DNA from: an uncultured Myxococcales bacterium
GTDB lineage: Bacteria > Myxococcota_A > Polyangia > Polyangiales > Polyangiaceae
DNA length: 35,940 bases
Direction of reading: 5' to 3'
Assembly (NCBI GenBank): GCA_937902985.1
Contig: CALFNG010000547.1
Span: forward strand, 1 to 35,940
Shown here: positions 16,620-26,500 of the stretch, one piece after another
Position numbering within the stretch: the first letter of the stretch is position 1
How the letters are laid out: every line of letters starts with the position of its first letter
Program-made: the position numbers and the translations under genes
The notes under the pieces: model-generated
Databases searched by the model: none
What the model saw: the letters and a program-made list of their open reading frames with translations, nothing else
Told to the model about the DNA's origin: nothing

Positions 16620-19121
16620 ATGGTCACATCAAAGGACCTCACCGGTTCCGCCGCGTCGAATCCTCACGGCGAACAGCAGGGCTCTCCCGTCGACGAGAAG
16701 GCGCGAGACCCCGTCTGCGGCATGGCGGTCCGCCGCGCGAACGCCAAGTGGATCACCGAACACGACGGGCAGACGTACTTCTTCTGCAACCCACGGTGCC
16801 TGACGCGGTTCCAAGAGGACCCCGACAAGTACCTCAGTCCCAAGCCGGCCCCGGCGGCCGCGCCCGCACCCGCTTCCGCACCCGCACCCGCGGCGGGCAC
16901 GGTCTTCATCTGCCCGATGCACCCTGCGGTACGCTCGCCGACGCCCGGCAGCTGCCCCGACTGCGGCATGGCCCTCGAGCCCGACGTACCGGTCGCCGCG
17001 ACCAAGGTCGAATACGTCTGCCCCATGCACCCGGAGATCGTCCGGGGCGAGCCGGGCGCGTGCCCCATCTGCGGCATGGCGCTCGAGCCCCGCACCATCA
17101 CGCTCGAAGAGCTGCCCAACCCGGAGCTCGTCGACATGACGCGACGGTTCTGGTGGTCGCTCGCCCCCACGGCCATCGTCGTGCTGCTCGGCATGGCGGA
17201 GATGATTCCCGGGCAGCCGCTCGCCCACGCGCTTTCGGCGCGAACCCTCCAGTGGGTCGCGTTCGTGCTGGCGACCCCCGTCGTCGTCTGGGCCGGCTGG
17301 CCGTTCTTCGAACGAGGCGCGGCCTCGATCGTCCGGCGCAGCCTGAACATGTTCACGCTCATCGCGCTCGGCACCGGCACGGCGTACGCCTTCAGCGTCG
17401 TCGCGACGATCGCGCCCTCGCTCTTTCCCGCCTCGCTCCGGCGGACGGACGGCACCGTCGACGTGTACTTCGAGGCGGCCGCCGCGATCACCGTCCTGGT
17501 TCTTCTGGGGCAGGTGCTCGAGCTCCGCGCGCGCAGTCGAACCGGGCACGCCATCCGCTCGCTCCTCGGGCTTGCCCCGAAGACCGCCCGGCGGCTCCGC
17601 GCCGACGGAGGCGAGGAGGACGTGTCGCTCGACCAGGTGCAGCCGGGGGACCGCCTGCGCGTCCGCCCCGGCGAGCGCGTACCCTGCGACGGGACGGTGC
17701 TCGAGGGCTCGAGCGCGGTTGACGAGGCGATGATCACCGGAGAGCCGCTGCCGGTATCGAAGACGCCCGGCTCCGCCGTCACGGGCGGTACCGTCAACGG
17801 AACGGGCGGCTTGCTGATGAAGGCCCAGCGCGTCGGCAGCGACACGCTCCTTGCCCAGATCGTCCGTCTCGTCAGCGAGGCGCAGCGAAGCCGCGCCCCG
17901 ATCCAGCGCCTCGCGGACAAAGTGGCCGCCCTCTTCGTCCCGGCCGTGATCGCGTCGGCCGTGATCACGTTCGCCGTCTGGGCCCTGGCCGGACCCGATC
18001 CCCGCGTCGCGCACGCGCTCGTCAACGCCGTGGCCGTCCTCATCATCGCGTGCCCGTGCGCGCTCGGGCTGGCGACCCCGATGTCGATCATGGTGGGCGT
18101 GGGCCGCGGCGCCACGATGGGCGTCCTCTTCAAGGACGCCCAGGCCCTCGAGACCTTGCAGACCGTCGATACGATCGTCGTCGACAAGACGGGCACGCTC
18201 ACCGAGGGGAAGCCTCGCGTCGTCTCGGTGCTCGCCGCGCCCGGATTCGACGGGTCCGAGGTGATCCGGCTGGCCGCCAGCCTGGAGCGCGGCAGCGAGC
18301 ATCCCGTCGCGGGCGCGATCGTGACCGACGCGAAAGCCAGGGGGCTCGCGCTCGAGGAGCCCGCGAAGCTCCGGGCGAGCGCTGGAAAAGGAGTCTCCGG
18401 TCAGGTCAGCGAGCGCCGCGTCGGGGTCGGGAATCAGGCCTTGCTCGAGGAGCTCGGCGTCGTGGACTCGAGCCTCGACGAGCCAGCGGAATCGCACCGG
18501 GCGCAGGGCGAGACCGTCGTCTTCGTCGCGATCGACGGCCGGCTGGCCGGCCTCCTCGGCATCGCCGATCCCATCAAAGAAGAAGCGCGCGACGCCGTCC
18601 GCGCGCTGAAGGACGACGGCGTTCACCTCGTCATGCTGACCGGAGACACGCGGACGAACGCCCTCATCGCCGCCCGAGTGCTCGGCATCGACGAGGTCGA
18701 GGCCGGCGTGCTCCCGGCGCAGAAGGGCGAAGCCGTGAAGCGGCTCAAGGCGCAGGGGCGCATCGTGGCCATGGCCGGCGACGGCATCAACGACGCCCCT
18801 GCCCTCGCCGAGGCCCACGTCGGCATCGCAATGGGAACGGGGACGGACGTCGCCTTGCAGAGCGCGGGGGTCGTTCTCCTGCGAGGCGATCTTCGCGGCC
18901 TCGCGCACGCCCGCGCCCTGAGCCGCGCCACGATGCGCAATATCCGGCAGAACCTGTGGCTCGCGTTCGTCTACAACGCGGTCGGCATTCCCGTCGCCGC
19001 GGGCGTTCTCTATCCCTTCCTGGGCGTTCTGCTCAGCCCGATGATCGCGAGCGCGGCGATGAGCCTCAGCTCCGTGTCGGTCATCACGAACGCGCTGCGA
19101 CTTCGGCACGTACGTATCTAG
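16620..19121 (+). CDS. copA: Cu(I)-exporting P1B-1 ATPase with YHS and two metal-binding modules
   Basis: An 833-residue copper P-type ATPase. Instead of the usual ferredoxin-like HMA domains, the N-terminus carries a YHS domain (from Asp30, DPVCGM...FFCNPRC) and two C-x-M-H-P...C-P-x-C-G-M modules (from Cys98 and Cys134), separated by an Ala/Pro linker. The membrane core has Cys478-Pro-Cys480, phosphorylated Asp522 (DKTGTLTEG), GSEHP for nucleotide binding, [10 protein letters not shown], and a last helix [15 protein letters not shown] with the Cu(I)-type Met/Ser signature. It pumps Cu(I)/Ag(I) from cytoplasm to periplasm, feeding the divergent cus pump. The MerR-type promoter just upstream fixes the start near 16620. 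Confidence 0.94.
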   Translation: MVTSKDLTGSAASNPHGEQQGSPVDEKARDPVCGMAVRRANAKWITEHDGQTYFFCNPRCLTRFQEDPDKYLSPKPAPAAAPAPASAPAPAAGTVFICPMHPAVRSPTPGSCPDCGMALEPDVPVAATKVEYVCPMHPEIVRGEPGACPICGMALEPRTITLEELPNPELVDMTRRFWWSLAPTAIVVLLGMAEMIPGQPLAHALSARTLQWVAFVLATPVVVWAGWPFFERGAASIVRRSLNMFTLIALGTGTAYAFSVVATIAPSLFPASLRRTDGTVDVYFEAAAAITVLVLLGQVLELRARSRTGHAIRSLLGLAPKTARRLRADGGEEDVSLDQVQPGDRLRVRPGERVPCDGTVLEGSSAVDEAMITGEPLPVSKTPGSAVTGGTVNGTGGLLMKAQRVGSDTLLAQIVRLVSEAQRSRAPIQRLADKVAALFVPAVIASAVITFAVWALAGPDPRVAHALVNAVAVLIIACPCALGLATPMSIMVGVGRGATMGVLFKDAQALETLQTVDTIVVDKTGTLTEGKPRVVSVLAAPGFDGSEVIRLAASLERGSEHPVAGAIVTDAKARGLALEEPAKLRASAGKGVSGQVSERRVGVGNQALLEELGVVDSSLDEPAESHRAQGETVVFVAIDGRLAGLLGIADPIKEEARDAVRALKDDGVHLVMLTGDTRTNALIAARVLGIDEVEAGVLPAQKGEAVKRLKAQGRIVAMAGDGINDAPALAEAHVGIAMGTGTDVALQSAGVVLLRGDLRGLAHARALSRATMRNIRQNLWLAFVYNAVGIPVAAGVLYPFLGVLLSPMIASAAMSLSSVSVITNALRLRHVRI

Positions 19122-19143
19122 TTCAGAGGCCGCACGAGATGCC

Positions 19144-19350
19144 TTGCGCGTTCGAAGCGTGGCTCCTACGCTCCCGTCCGTGAGCCTCTGGCGACGGCAA
19201 CCGGCTCCAAGCGGAAGCGCCGGAGCGTCCGTAACGACCGCAAGCGACGCGGGCGTCATCTACACCTGCCCCATGCATCCCGAGGTGCAAGAGAGCGCCC
19301 CGGGCCACTGTCCCAAATGCGGAATGACTCTCGTTCCGAAGAAGCCGTGA
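19144..19350 (+). CDS. Small heavy-metal-binding protein
   Basis: A 68-residue protein whose C-terminal half is one metal-binding module of the same pattern as in CopA and CusB (C-P-M-H-P-x9-C-P-x-C-G-M). The N-terminal part is basic and Ser/Ala-rich. The start is uncertain: TTG at 19144 or GTG at 19180, neither with a strong ribosome site. It lies 22 bases after copA in the same direction, so co-transcription is likely. It may act as a copper buffer or chaperone for CopA; this is inference. Confidence 0.7.
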   Translation: MRVRSVAPTLPSVSLWRRQPAPSGSAGASVTTASDAGVIYTCPMHPEVQESAPGHCPKCGMTLVPKKP

Positions 19351-19394
19351 AGCATCTCTTTTGCATGGTCTCGCTGGCGCTTCTCGGCGGGTGA
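19347..19394 (+). pseudogene. 15-codon signal-peptide stub ending where a lipobox Cys is expected
   Basis: A GTG overlaps the stop of the metal-binding protein (GTGA) and opens [15 protein letters not shown] followed by TGA. The peptide looks like a lipoprotein signal whose lipidated Cys codon (TGC/TGT) has become TGA. Beyond the stop the same frame runs only to 19446. It is either a truncated lipoprotein gene or chance. Confidence 0.35.
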
Positions 19395-19439
19395 AGAACG
19401 CGACGTTCCGGTGGCCGTTTGCTCTTGACCGAGCCGGGG

Positions 19440-21329
19440 TCACCGCTTGCTTGATCGAAGAAGTCGCAGACCGTTGAGTGTCACGAGCAGCGTGCTTCCC
19501 TCGTGCCCGACGACCCCCCAGGGAAGCGTAATCCACCCGAGCAGGTCCGACCCGACGAGGACGACCATCATCCCCAGGGCCAGGACGAGGTTCTGCTTCA
19601 CGACACGAAGGGCCCGTCGCCCGAGAGCTACGGCATAGGCGATCTTCTCGAGCTCGTCCGTCGTCAGGACGATGTCGGCGGTCTCGAGCGCCACGTCCGT
19701 CCCGGTCACTCCCATGGCAATGCCGACCGTCGACGAGGCGAGCGCGGGCGCGTCGTTCACGCCGTCGCCCACCATCGCGACCTGCCCGCAGCGACGCGTG
19801 AGTTCCTGGACCACGCTCACTTTGTCCTCAGGAAGAAGGCCCGCGTGAATCTCGACGATCCCGAGCTCCCTTCCGATCGCAGCGGCGGTTTCGCGGGTAT
19901 CGCCGGTGAGGAGCACCATGGGGCGGATGCCGAGGTCGACAAGCGCGTGGATGGCCTCGCGCGCCCGCGGGCGAATCGTGTCGCGCAAGGCGATCAAGCC
20001 CTGCGCCCGTCCGTCGCCGATCAAGACGACCGTCTTCCCATCCGCCTCGAGCCCGTGCTGGCGGGTGCTTATCTCGTTGGAGACCGTACCAAAGAGGGAT
20101 GACTTCCCTATCGACCATCGTTGACCGCCGACGGTGGCGTGCGCGCCTTCGCCGGGAATCGCCTGCAGATCCGACGCTGCGACGACCGCCAGGTTCCTGC
20201 GCTCCGCCTCGGCGACGATCGACCGTGCCAGGGGGTGTTCGGACAGTCTTTCGACCCCTGCAGCGATCGCGAGAAGCTCGTCATCCGCTGCCACCGAGAA
20301 CGAAAGAACATCGGTAACGACGGGACGCCCGGCAGTGACGGTGCCCGTCTTGTCGAAGGCCATCGCCCGGACACGCCCCAGGGCCTCGATGAACGCGCTC
20401 CCCTTGAACAAGATGCCGTTCCGGGCCCCGTTGGAAAGGGCCGAAAGCAGGGTAGGCATCATCGAGGCGGCGAGCGCGCAGGGCGACGCGACGACAAGAA
20501 AAATCATGGCCCGATAAAGCGCCTGTCGAAACGTCCACCACCCGGCCAGGCTCGGCAGCGCGACGACCAAGATGGCTCCGATCACCACGACCTTCGCGTA
20601 CGTCCGCTCGAACCGCTCGATGAACAGCTGGGCAGGCGGGCGCCGCTCTCGAGCGTCCTCCACGAGCTTCACCATGCGGGCGAGGAGGGTGTCGCCCCCC
20701 GGACGGGTGACGGTCACACGTAGCGCTCCGTGCCCGTTGATGGTTCCGGCAAAGACCTCGTCTCCCGGCCCCCTGTCGACCGCGATCGACTCGCCCGTGA
20801 TCGCGGCCTGGTTTACTGCAGAGAAGCCCTCGACGACCCTCCCATCCGCCGCTATCCGCTCGCCGGGCCTCACGAGGACCGTATCGCTCACGCCCAGCGT
20901 GTCCGCGCGGACGCGCTCTTCGCGTCCATCGCGGACCACCAGGGCATCTTCCGGATGCAGGGCCATCAAGGCTTCGATGTCCCGCTTCGTGCGCGCGCCC
21001 GCGTAGCCCTCGAGCGTTCCGCTCGAGGCGAAGATGAAGATGAGCAGGGCCCCATCGAACCAGTAGCCAATGGCCGCGGCGCCGATCGCGGCGACGACCA
21101 TGAGCAGATCGACGTCCAGCTCCCGGTCTTTGACGAGCGTTCTGGTGCCCTCGATCGCCTGGCGGTACCCGCCGAGGACGTAGCCCAGAAGATAGAGCGC
21201 GTTCGTTCCGACGAGCCCGACGCCCGCCCGAGAGGCAAACCACCCCGCTGCAACGAAGACGGCACACAGGGCCGTCGTGTACGCCTCCCCGTGCCTTTCC
21301 CAGAGTTTCGCATAGGCCACGGACCGCAT
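19440..21329 (-). CDS. P1B-4-type (Co/Fe/Ni) metal-exporting ATPase
   Basis: A 629-residue heavy-metal P-type ATPase without an N-terminal metal-binding domain. The membrane motif is Ser282-Pro-Cys284, not CPC, and the last membrane region has His609 in GHEGSTLLVTLNGLRLL. SPC plus HEGST defines the P1B-4 group (CoaT/CtpD-like), which exports Co2+, Fe2+ or related ions. Asp326 (DKTGTVTAG) is phosphorylated; SEHPLA and GDGVNDAPAL are present. The start at 21329 lies 20 bases after the regulator gene, with no clear ribosome site. It is convergent with the copA cluster. Confidence 0.9.
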   Translation of the reverse strand: MRSVAYAKLWERHGEAYTTALCAVFVAAGWFASRAGVGLVGTNALYLLGYVLGGYRQAIEGTRTLVKDRELDVDLLMVVAAIGAAAIGYWFDGALLIFIFASSGTLEGYAGARTKRDIEALMALHPEDALVVRDGREERVRADTLGVSDTVLVRPGERIAADGRVVEGFSAVNQAAITGESIAVDRGPGDEVFAGTINGHGALRVTVTRPGGDTLLARMVKLVEDARERRPPAQLFIERFERTYAKVVVIGAILVVALPSLAGWWTFRQALYRAMIFLVVASPCALAASMMPTLLSALSNGARNGILFKGSAFIEALGRVRAMAFDKTGTVTAGRPVVTDVLSFSVAADDELLAIAAGVERLSEHPLARSIVAEAERRNLAVVAASDLQAIPGEGAHATVGGQRWSIGKSSLFGTVSNEISTRQHGLEADGKTVVLIGDGRAQGLIALRDTIRPRAREAIHALVDLGIRPMVLLTGDTRETAAAIGRELGIVEIHAGLLPEDKVSVVQELTRRCGQVAMVGDGVNDAPALASSTVGIAMGVTGTDVALETADIVLTTDELEKIAYAVALGRRALRVVKQNLVLALGMMVVLVGSDLLGWITLPWGVVGHEGSTLLVTLNGLRLLRSSKR

Positions 21330-21349
21330 GGTGGGCGAAGAGCGCGGCC

Positions 21350-21625
21350 TTACTTCAGGAAGGCGCGGACGACGTCGATCAGCTCCTCGGCAGCGCGAGC
21401 GCGCTTCGAGTTCGCCTTCGCTTCGGGGTCCATGACGTGGAAGCGAACGTGGTCCTCGAGAATCTCCGAAGTCAGCGACGCCAACGCGCCCCGGCAAGCC
21501 GCGACCGTCATGAGCACGCGCGAGCATTCCTCTTCGTTTGCGATGGCCTTTTCAACCGCCTCCACCTGACCTCGGATGCGGCGGACCCTCGCGATGAGCT
21601 TTTCCTTGTCGCGTGTGGTGTGCAA
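21350..21625 (-). CDS. RcnR/CsoR-family metal-sensing repressor
   Basis: A 91-residue all-helical repressor of the CsoR/RcnR/FrmR family. The residues at the metal-site positions are His2, Cys34, His59 and His63, matching the His-Cys-His-His fingerprint of E. coli RcnR (Ni/Co) and not the Cys-His-Cys of copper CsoR. This agrees with the cobalt-type ATPase it precedes. RGQVEAVEKAI is the family DNA-binding segment. The start is a TTG at 21625, chosen because it places His2 correctly. The gene is likely autoregulated through the palindrome just upstream. Confidence 0.88.
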   Translation of the reverse strand: MHTTRDKEKLIARVRRIRGQVEAVEKAIANEEECSRVLMTVAACRGALASLTSEILEDHVRFHVMDPEAKANSKRARAAEELIDVVRAFLK

Positions 21626-21636
21626 AGCATGGTGAT

Positions 21637-21655
21637 GATACCCCCGTAGGGTATC
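21637..21655 (-). promoter_or_regulatory. Operator palindrome for the RcnR-like repressor
   Basis: GATACCC-CCGTA-GGGTATC is a perfect 7-base inverted repeat with a G/C-tract centre, 12 bases before the repressor start. CsoR/RcnR-family operators have this A/T-flanked G-tract form. It overlaps the expected ribosome-binding and promoter area, so occupancy would silence both repressor and ATPase until metal binds. Confidence 0.8.
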
Positions 21656-21676
21656 TTCGCAAGGGGTGCGGCGCGC

Positions 21677-21787
21677 CTACGTCGGGTGCGCCATCTTCCG
21701 CGGATCGACCATCGCGTCGAACGTCCGCTCGTCGATCCAGCCGGTCTCGAGGGCCTCCTCCTTCAGGGTCGCTCCGTGAGCTGGCGC
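21677..21787 (-). pseudogene. 3'-end fragment of a class II fumarase-type gene
   Basis: The frame ending at 21677 reads AHGATLKEEALETGWIDERTFDAMVDPRKM before its stop. This is the C-terminal segment of the fumarase II/aspartase superfamily (T-L-K-E-A-A-L-x-L-G...F-D-x-V-x-P-x-x-M). Nothing upstream of about 21787 continues the homology, so only ~35 codons remain. The rest of the 21656-21988 gap holds no gene that I can support. Confidence 0.6.
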
Positions 21788-21988
21788 TCTCCTTCCGGCG
21801 CCGATGAGCAATTGGCGTACCGGGCCCCGCGAAACCGGCGTCGACCCCTGGCGCCGCACGTGCGACGTTGAAGGGTGGCCCTGTCTTCGGACTACTCATT
21901 GGTCACACTGGCTCCGAACTGACCGGAAGCACGAGGCGACGCGAACGCGACGAGGACGAGCGCCGCGACCGCGCTTGCGTCACGAGCG

Positions 21989-23320
21989 TCACGAGCGCCC
22001 GAGCGCGGCGAGGAGCTGCGCGCGCGCTGAGGCGAGCCCGTACCGCGCTTGAACCGCCTGCGCCGCGGCGGCCGTATATACGACCTGCGCGTCGTTCAGC
22101 TCGATGATGCTGCCGACGCCCGTGGCGTAGCGTTGCTCGGCGAGTGTGAGCTGCTCGCGCGCGCTCGTGACGGCGTCGTCGGCCGCGGGGATCGTGGCCT
22201 TTGCGGCGCGCACGGCGAGCCGCGCCGAGTCGACGTCGAGGCGGATCTGAAGCTCCTCGACCGACCTCTGGGCGTGGACGTTCTCCAGCCCCGCCTCGGC
22301 CGTCTGCACCTGCGCCTTCGTGAGCCCTCCCTGGAAGATGGGCACGCTGAGGACCAGGCCTCCGTACCAGTTCGGTATCAGTTCGCCGATCGCGAGCCCG
22401 ACTTCCGACGCGCCCGCCGCCGCCGACAGCGTCGGACCGAAGGCCCCCTGGGCCGCACCGATGGTGGCCTCCTGCGCCTGGCGCTGCGCGTCGAGGGTGG
22501 CCATCTCGGGCCGCACGGCGACGGCCTTCGCCGCCAGGTCTTGCAGGCCTCCGTCCTCGTCGCCGACCGGCCCGAGCGTCTCGTCGGCGACGTCGTAGTC
22601 GGTCCCCTGGGCGAGACCCGCGGCCTGGTTCAGCTGCGCCTTGGCGGCCTCGTAGTTGCTCTGAGCGCCGATGAGCAGGACCTGCGCGTTCGCGACGGCG
22701 GCTTTCTGCTGGGCAAGCGCGATCTCCGGCTGGGTGCCGACCTGAACGAAGGCCTGCACCTGCACGAGATGCCGGTCCTGATCCTGGAGCGTCTCGTCCG
22801 CGACGCCGACGAGCTCCTTCATCGCGCGCGCGTTGAAATAGGCGCGCCGCACGCCGAGCGTCACCTGCAGGCGGGTCGTCCGCTCCGCGAACTCCTGCGC
22901 CGCGGCCGTCTTCTGTGCGGCCGCGTGGCGCTGCGACGCCTGTCCGAAGTCGTAGATCAGCTGAGTCGCGTCCACGTCGAACTGCCAGTAATCGAAGGAC
23001 GTCGTGAGGGACGTTCCCGCGCCGGCCCCCGCGTTTCTCTGGTTCGGGTTCGAAGCGAAGTTGCCTGTCTCCCGCGTGTACTGCGCGGACGCCGTGACCT
23101 GAGGGAGCAGCGGAGCTCTCGCCTGGTCCGCCTGCCCCTGGGCGATGCTGGCGGCTGCGCGAGCGACGAGCACCTGCGGCTGCTCCTGGGCGGCGCGTTC
23201 GACCTCCGCCAGGGTGAGAACGCGAGCGCCCTCCGCTCCCGCCGGACGCGGCGCGAGCATCGTCAGCGATGCTGCGAGGGTCGCGGGCGCTGCGAGTGCC
23301 AGGAATCGTGCGGGCGGCAT
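21989..23320 (-). CDS. TolC-family outer-membrane efflux protein
   Basis: A 443-residue outer-membrane factor. The start at 23320 has an AAGGGG ribosome site and gives a signal peptide ending near AGA-EG; no lipobox Cys is seen. Two TolC repeats follow, with the expected VLTLAEVERAAQEQPQVLVARA start, VPIFQGGLTKAQV in the middle, and EQRYATGVGSIIELNDAQV near the end. It probably forms the exit duct for the RND permease/adaptor encoded divergently 198 bases away. Its similarity to CusC is only at family level. Confidence 0.88.
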   Translation of the reverse strand: MPPARFLALAAPATLAASLTMLAPRPAGAEGARVLTLAEVERAAQEQPQVLVARAAASIAQGQADQARAPLLPQVTASAQYTRETGNFASNPNQRNAGAGAGTSLTTSFDYWQFDVDATQLIYDFGQASQRHAAAQKTAAAQEFAERTTRLQVTLGVRRAYFNARAMKELVGVADETLQDQDRHLVQVQAFVQVGTQPEIALAQQKAAVANAQVLLIGAQSNYEAAKAQLNQAAGLAQGTDYDVADETLGPVGDEDGGLQDLAAKAVAVRPEMATLDAQRQAQEATIGAAQGAFGPTLSAAAGASEVGLAIGELIPNWYGGLVLSVPIFQGGLTKAQVQTAEAGLENVHAQRSVEELQIRLDVDSARLAVRAAKATIPAADDAVTSAREQLTLAEQRYATGVGSIIELNDAQVVYTAAAAQAVQARYGLASARAQLLAALGRS

Positions 23321-23518
23321 CCCCTTCGAAAGTGCAAGCGCTCGGCCAGTGCTCCCGCGCGCGGGCGCGAACCTTCCCGCTCGGCGCACTTCGACGGAGG
23401 CGACCGAAGCGACTGCCGAATACGCACGCGTGGACGTGCGGAATCCGCATGACCACGTGGTTCTCGCGCGCTTTCCCCCTCCGAGCCGCGGCACGCGCCA
23501 TGCTTTAGGGGGGCTGCC

Positions 23519-26500
23519 ATGTGGATCGTCCGTCTGGCGCTCCGGCGTCCCTACACGTTCGTGGTCCTCGCGATGCTCATCCTGCTCATGGGTGTGCTCG
23601 AGATCCTTCGAACGCCGACCGACATCTACCCGGAGATCAACATCCCGGTGGTCGCGGCGGTCTGGTCCTACACCGGGCTCGCGCCCTCCGAGATGGAGGG
23701 CCGCATCACCGCGCAGTTCGAGCGCGCCGTGACGACCACCGTGAGCGGGATCGAGCACACCGAGAGCCAGTCGCTGGCCGGTGTGTCCGTCGTCAAGGTC
23801 TTCCTCCAGCCCGGGACGTCGATCGACGGGGCGATGGCGCAGGTGTCCGGCGTGGCGCAGCCCGTCATGAAGGCGATGCCGCCGGGCACCACGGCTCCGC
23901 TCATCATCCAGTACAGCGCGACGAACGTTCCGATCGTCCAGCTCGGTCTCTCGAGTCCGACCCTCGACGAGCAGCAGATCTACGACCTCGGAACGAACTT
24001 CCTTCGACCCGGGCTCGCGACCGTTCGGGGCGCGCAGCTGCCGCTGCCGGTCGGCGGCAAGCAGCGCGAGATCGTGGTCGACCTCGACACCTCCAAGCTC
24101 TTCGCGTGGGGCCTGTCGCCCGCCGACGTCTCGAACGCCGTGAACCTCCAGAACCTCGTCCTTCCGAGCGGAACGGTGAAGATCGGGCCGCAAGAATACC
24201 CGATCAACCTCAACGGTAGCCCCCCGGTCGTGGACGCTTTCAACGACCTTCCGGTCGAGACCGTCGGCGGGACGACCGTCTATCTGCGCGACGTCGCCCA
24301 CGTGCGCGACGGGTACGCGCCTCAGACGAGCCTCGTCGTGACGGACGGTACGAGGGGCGGCCTCTTGCCCGTGCTCAAGGCCCAGGGAGCGAGCACGCTC
24401 GATGTCGTCTCGCAGGTTCGCAAGACGGTACCGAAGGTGCTGGCGACGCTCCCGCAAGGCTTCCAGATCAAGCAGCTGTTCGACCAATCGGTGTTCGTGC
24501 GCGGCGCGATCGACGGCGTCGTCCGCGAGGCGACCATCGCCGCCGGCTTGACGGGGGTGATGATGCTGCTCTTCCTCGGCAGCTGGCGGAGCACGTTGAT
24601 CGTCCTCGTGTCGATTCCGCTCGCGCTCCTGGTCTCGATCATCGTCCTCGGTCTGCTCGGGCAGACGCTGAACCTGATGACCCTCGGGGGGCTGGCGCTG
24701 GCGGTCGGCATCCTCGTCGACGACGCGACGGTCGAAGTCGAGAACTTCCAGCGCCAGCGGGGCCTTCGCAAGCCGCTGGTGCAGGCGATCCTCGACGGCG
24801 CGCAAGAGATCGCGGCTCCCGCGTTCGTCTCGACGCTGTGCATCTGCATCGTCTTCGTGCCGGTCGTCTTCATCGCCGGCGCCGCGAACTCGCTCTTCGT
24901 GCCGCTGGCGATGGCCGTCGTCTTCGCGATGCTCACCTCGTACTTCCTGTCGCGCACGCTCGTCCCGACGATGGAGCACTACCTCCTCGCCAGCGAGGAG
25001 CCGGGGGGAGCGGGCCGGGGGCCGCTCGGGCGCGTGCACGGCGTCATCGAGCGCGGGTTCGAGCGGCTGCAGCAAACCTACGCGCGCGCGCTCTCCCGGC
25101 TGCTCGAGCGGCGCCGCGCCTTCATCGGGGCCTTCGCGGCGCTCTGCGTCGGCTCGTTCGGGCTCGTGCCGCTCCTGGGCCAGGACTTCTTCCCCAATGT
25201 GGACGCGGGCGAGCTCCGCCTCCATGTCCGGGCGCCCCCGGGTACCCGCATCGAGGAGACAGCGCGCCTCTTCGCTCGCGTCGAGGAGCACGTGCGTCAG
25301 CTGGTGCCGGCGGCCGAGCTCGATACCGTGATCCAGGACATCGGCGTTCCCATCAGCGGGATCAACCTCGTGCTCGGCGATCCGTCGATGATCTCGTCGG
25401 CCGATGGCGAGATGCTCGTGGCGCTGAAGCCGGCGCACAAGCCGACCGCGGACTACGTGCGCGCGCTTCGCCGCGACCTCGCCACGTCGTTTCCAGGCGC
25501 GACGTTCTTCTTTCTCCCCGCGGACATCTCGAGCCAGGTCCTGAGCTTCGGGCAATCGGCTCCGATCGACGTCCGGATCACGGGGCCGGTCACCAACGAA
25601 CACGCGAACATCGGCGTCGCGCGCGACCTGGTGAAGCGGTTCGCCGCGCTCCCGGGGGCGGCCGATGTGCACCTCGCCCAGGTCGTCGACACGCCGGAGC
25701 TCGACGTCGACGTCGACCGGACGCTGTCGCAGCAGGTCGGGCTGTCTCAGCGTGACGTGGCGGGCGACATCCTCGTGTCGCTCTCGTCGAACGTTCAGAC
25801 CGCGCCCAACTTCTGGCTCGACCCCAGGTCCGGCGTTCAGTACAGCGTCGCCGTCCAGACGCCCCAGTGGCGCATCGATTCGATCGACGCGCTCGGGAGC
25901 ATCCCGCTCACGGCCGGCGTGAAGACGTCCGCGCCTCCCCAGCTCCTGGCGAACGTCGCGACGACCTCGCGGACCCTCGGTCCGACCAACCTGACGCACT
26001 ACAACATCGCGCGGTCGTTCGACGTGCTCGTCGGCGTCGACGGAACCGACCTCGGCGCGGTGGCTTCCCCCGTGCAGCGCATCGTGGATGGAACGCGCCT
26101 GCCGCGCGGAACGTCGATCGCGGTGCAAGGGATGGCCGAGAACATGAACGCGTCGTTCCGCGGCCTGGCCCTGGGGATCGGCTTCGCGGTGGTGCTCGTG
26201 TACATGCTGATGGTCGTCAACTTCCAGTCGTGGCTCGAGCCTTTGATCATCCTCATGGCGCTGCCGGGCACGCTCGCCGGGATCGCCTGGATGCTGTTTC
26301 TCTCGAGAACGACGCTGAGCGTGCCCGCGCTGATGGGCGCCCTCATGAGCATCGGGGTCGCGACCGCGAACAGCATCCTCGTCGTCACGTTCGCATCCCA
26401 GGAGCTGCGCCGGGGTGGCGACGTGAAGGCGGCCGCCCTCGAGGCCGGCCGCACCCGCCTCCGGCCGGTGATCATGACCGCTGTGGCGATGGTGCTCGGC

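Noticed and set aside
16629-19259. 876-codon minus-strand frame opposite copA
   Set aside because: Shadow; no motifs, whereas CopA has every ATPase signature.
19392-19394. TGA as selenocysteine in place of the lipobox Cys
   Set aside because: No downstream open frame of useful length and no SECIS-like hairpin that I can see.
23321-26128. Upstream extension of the TolC-like frame through the RND permease gene
   Set aside because: Antisense shadow of the permease; the signal peptide and ribosome site place the start at 23320.
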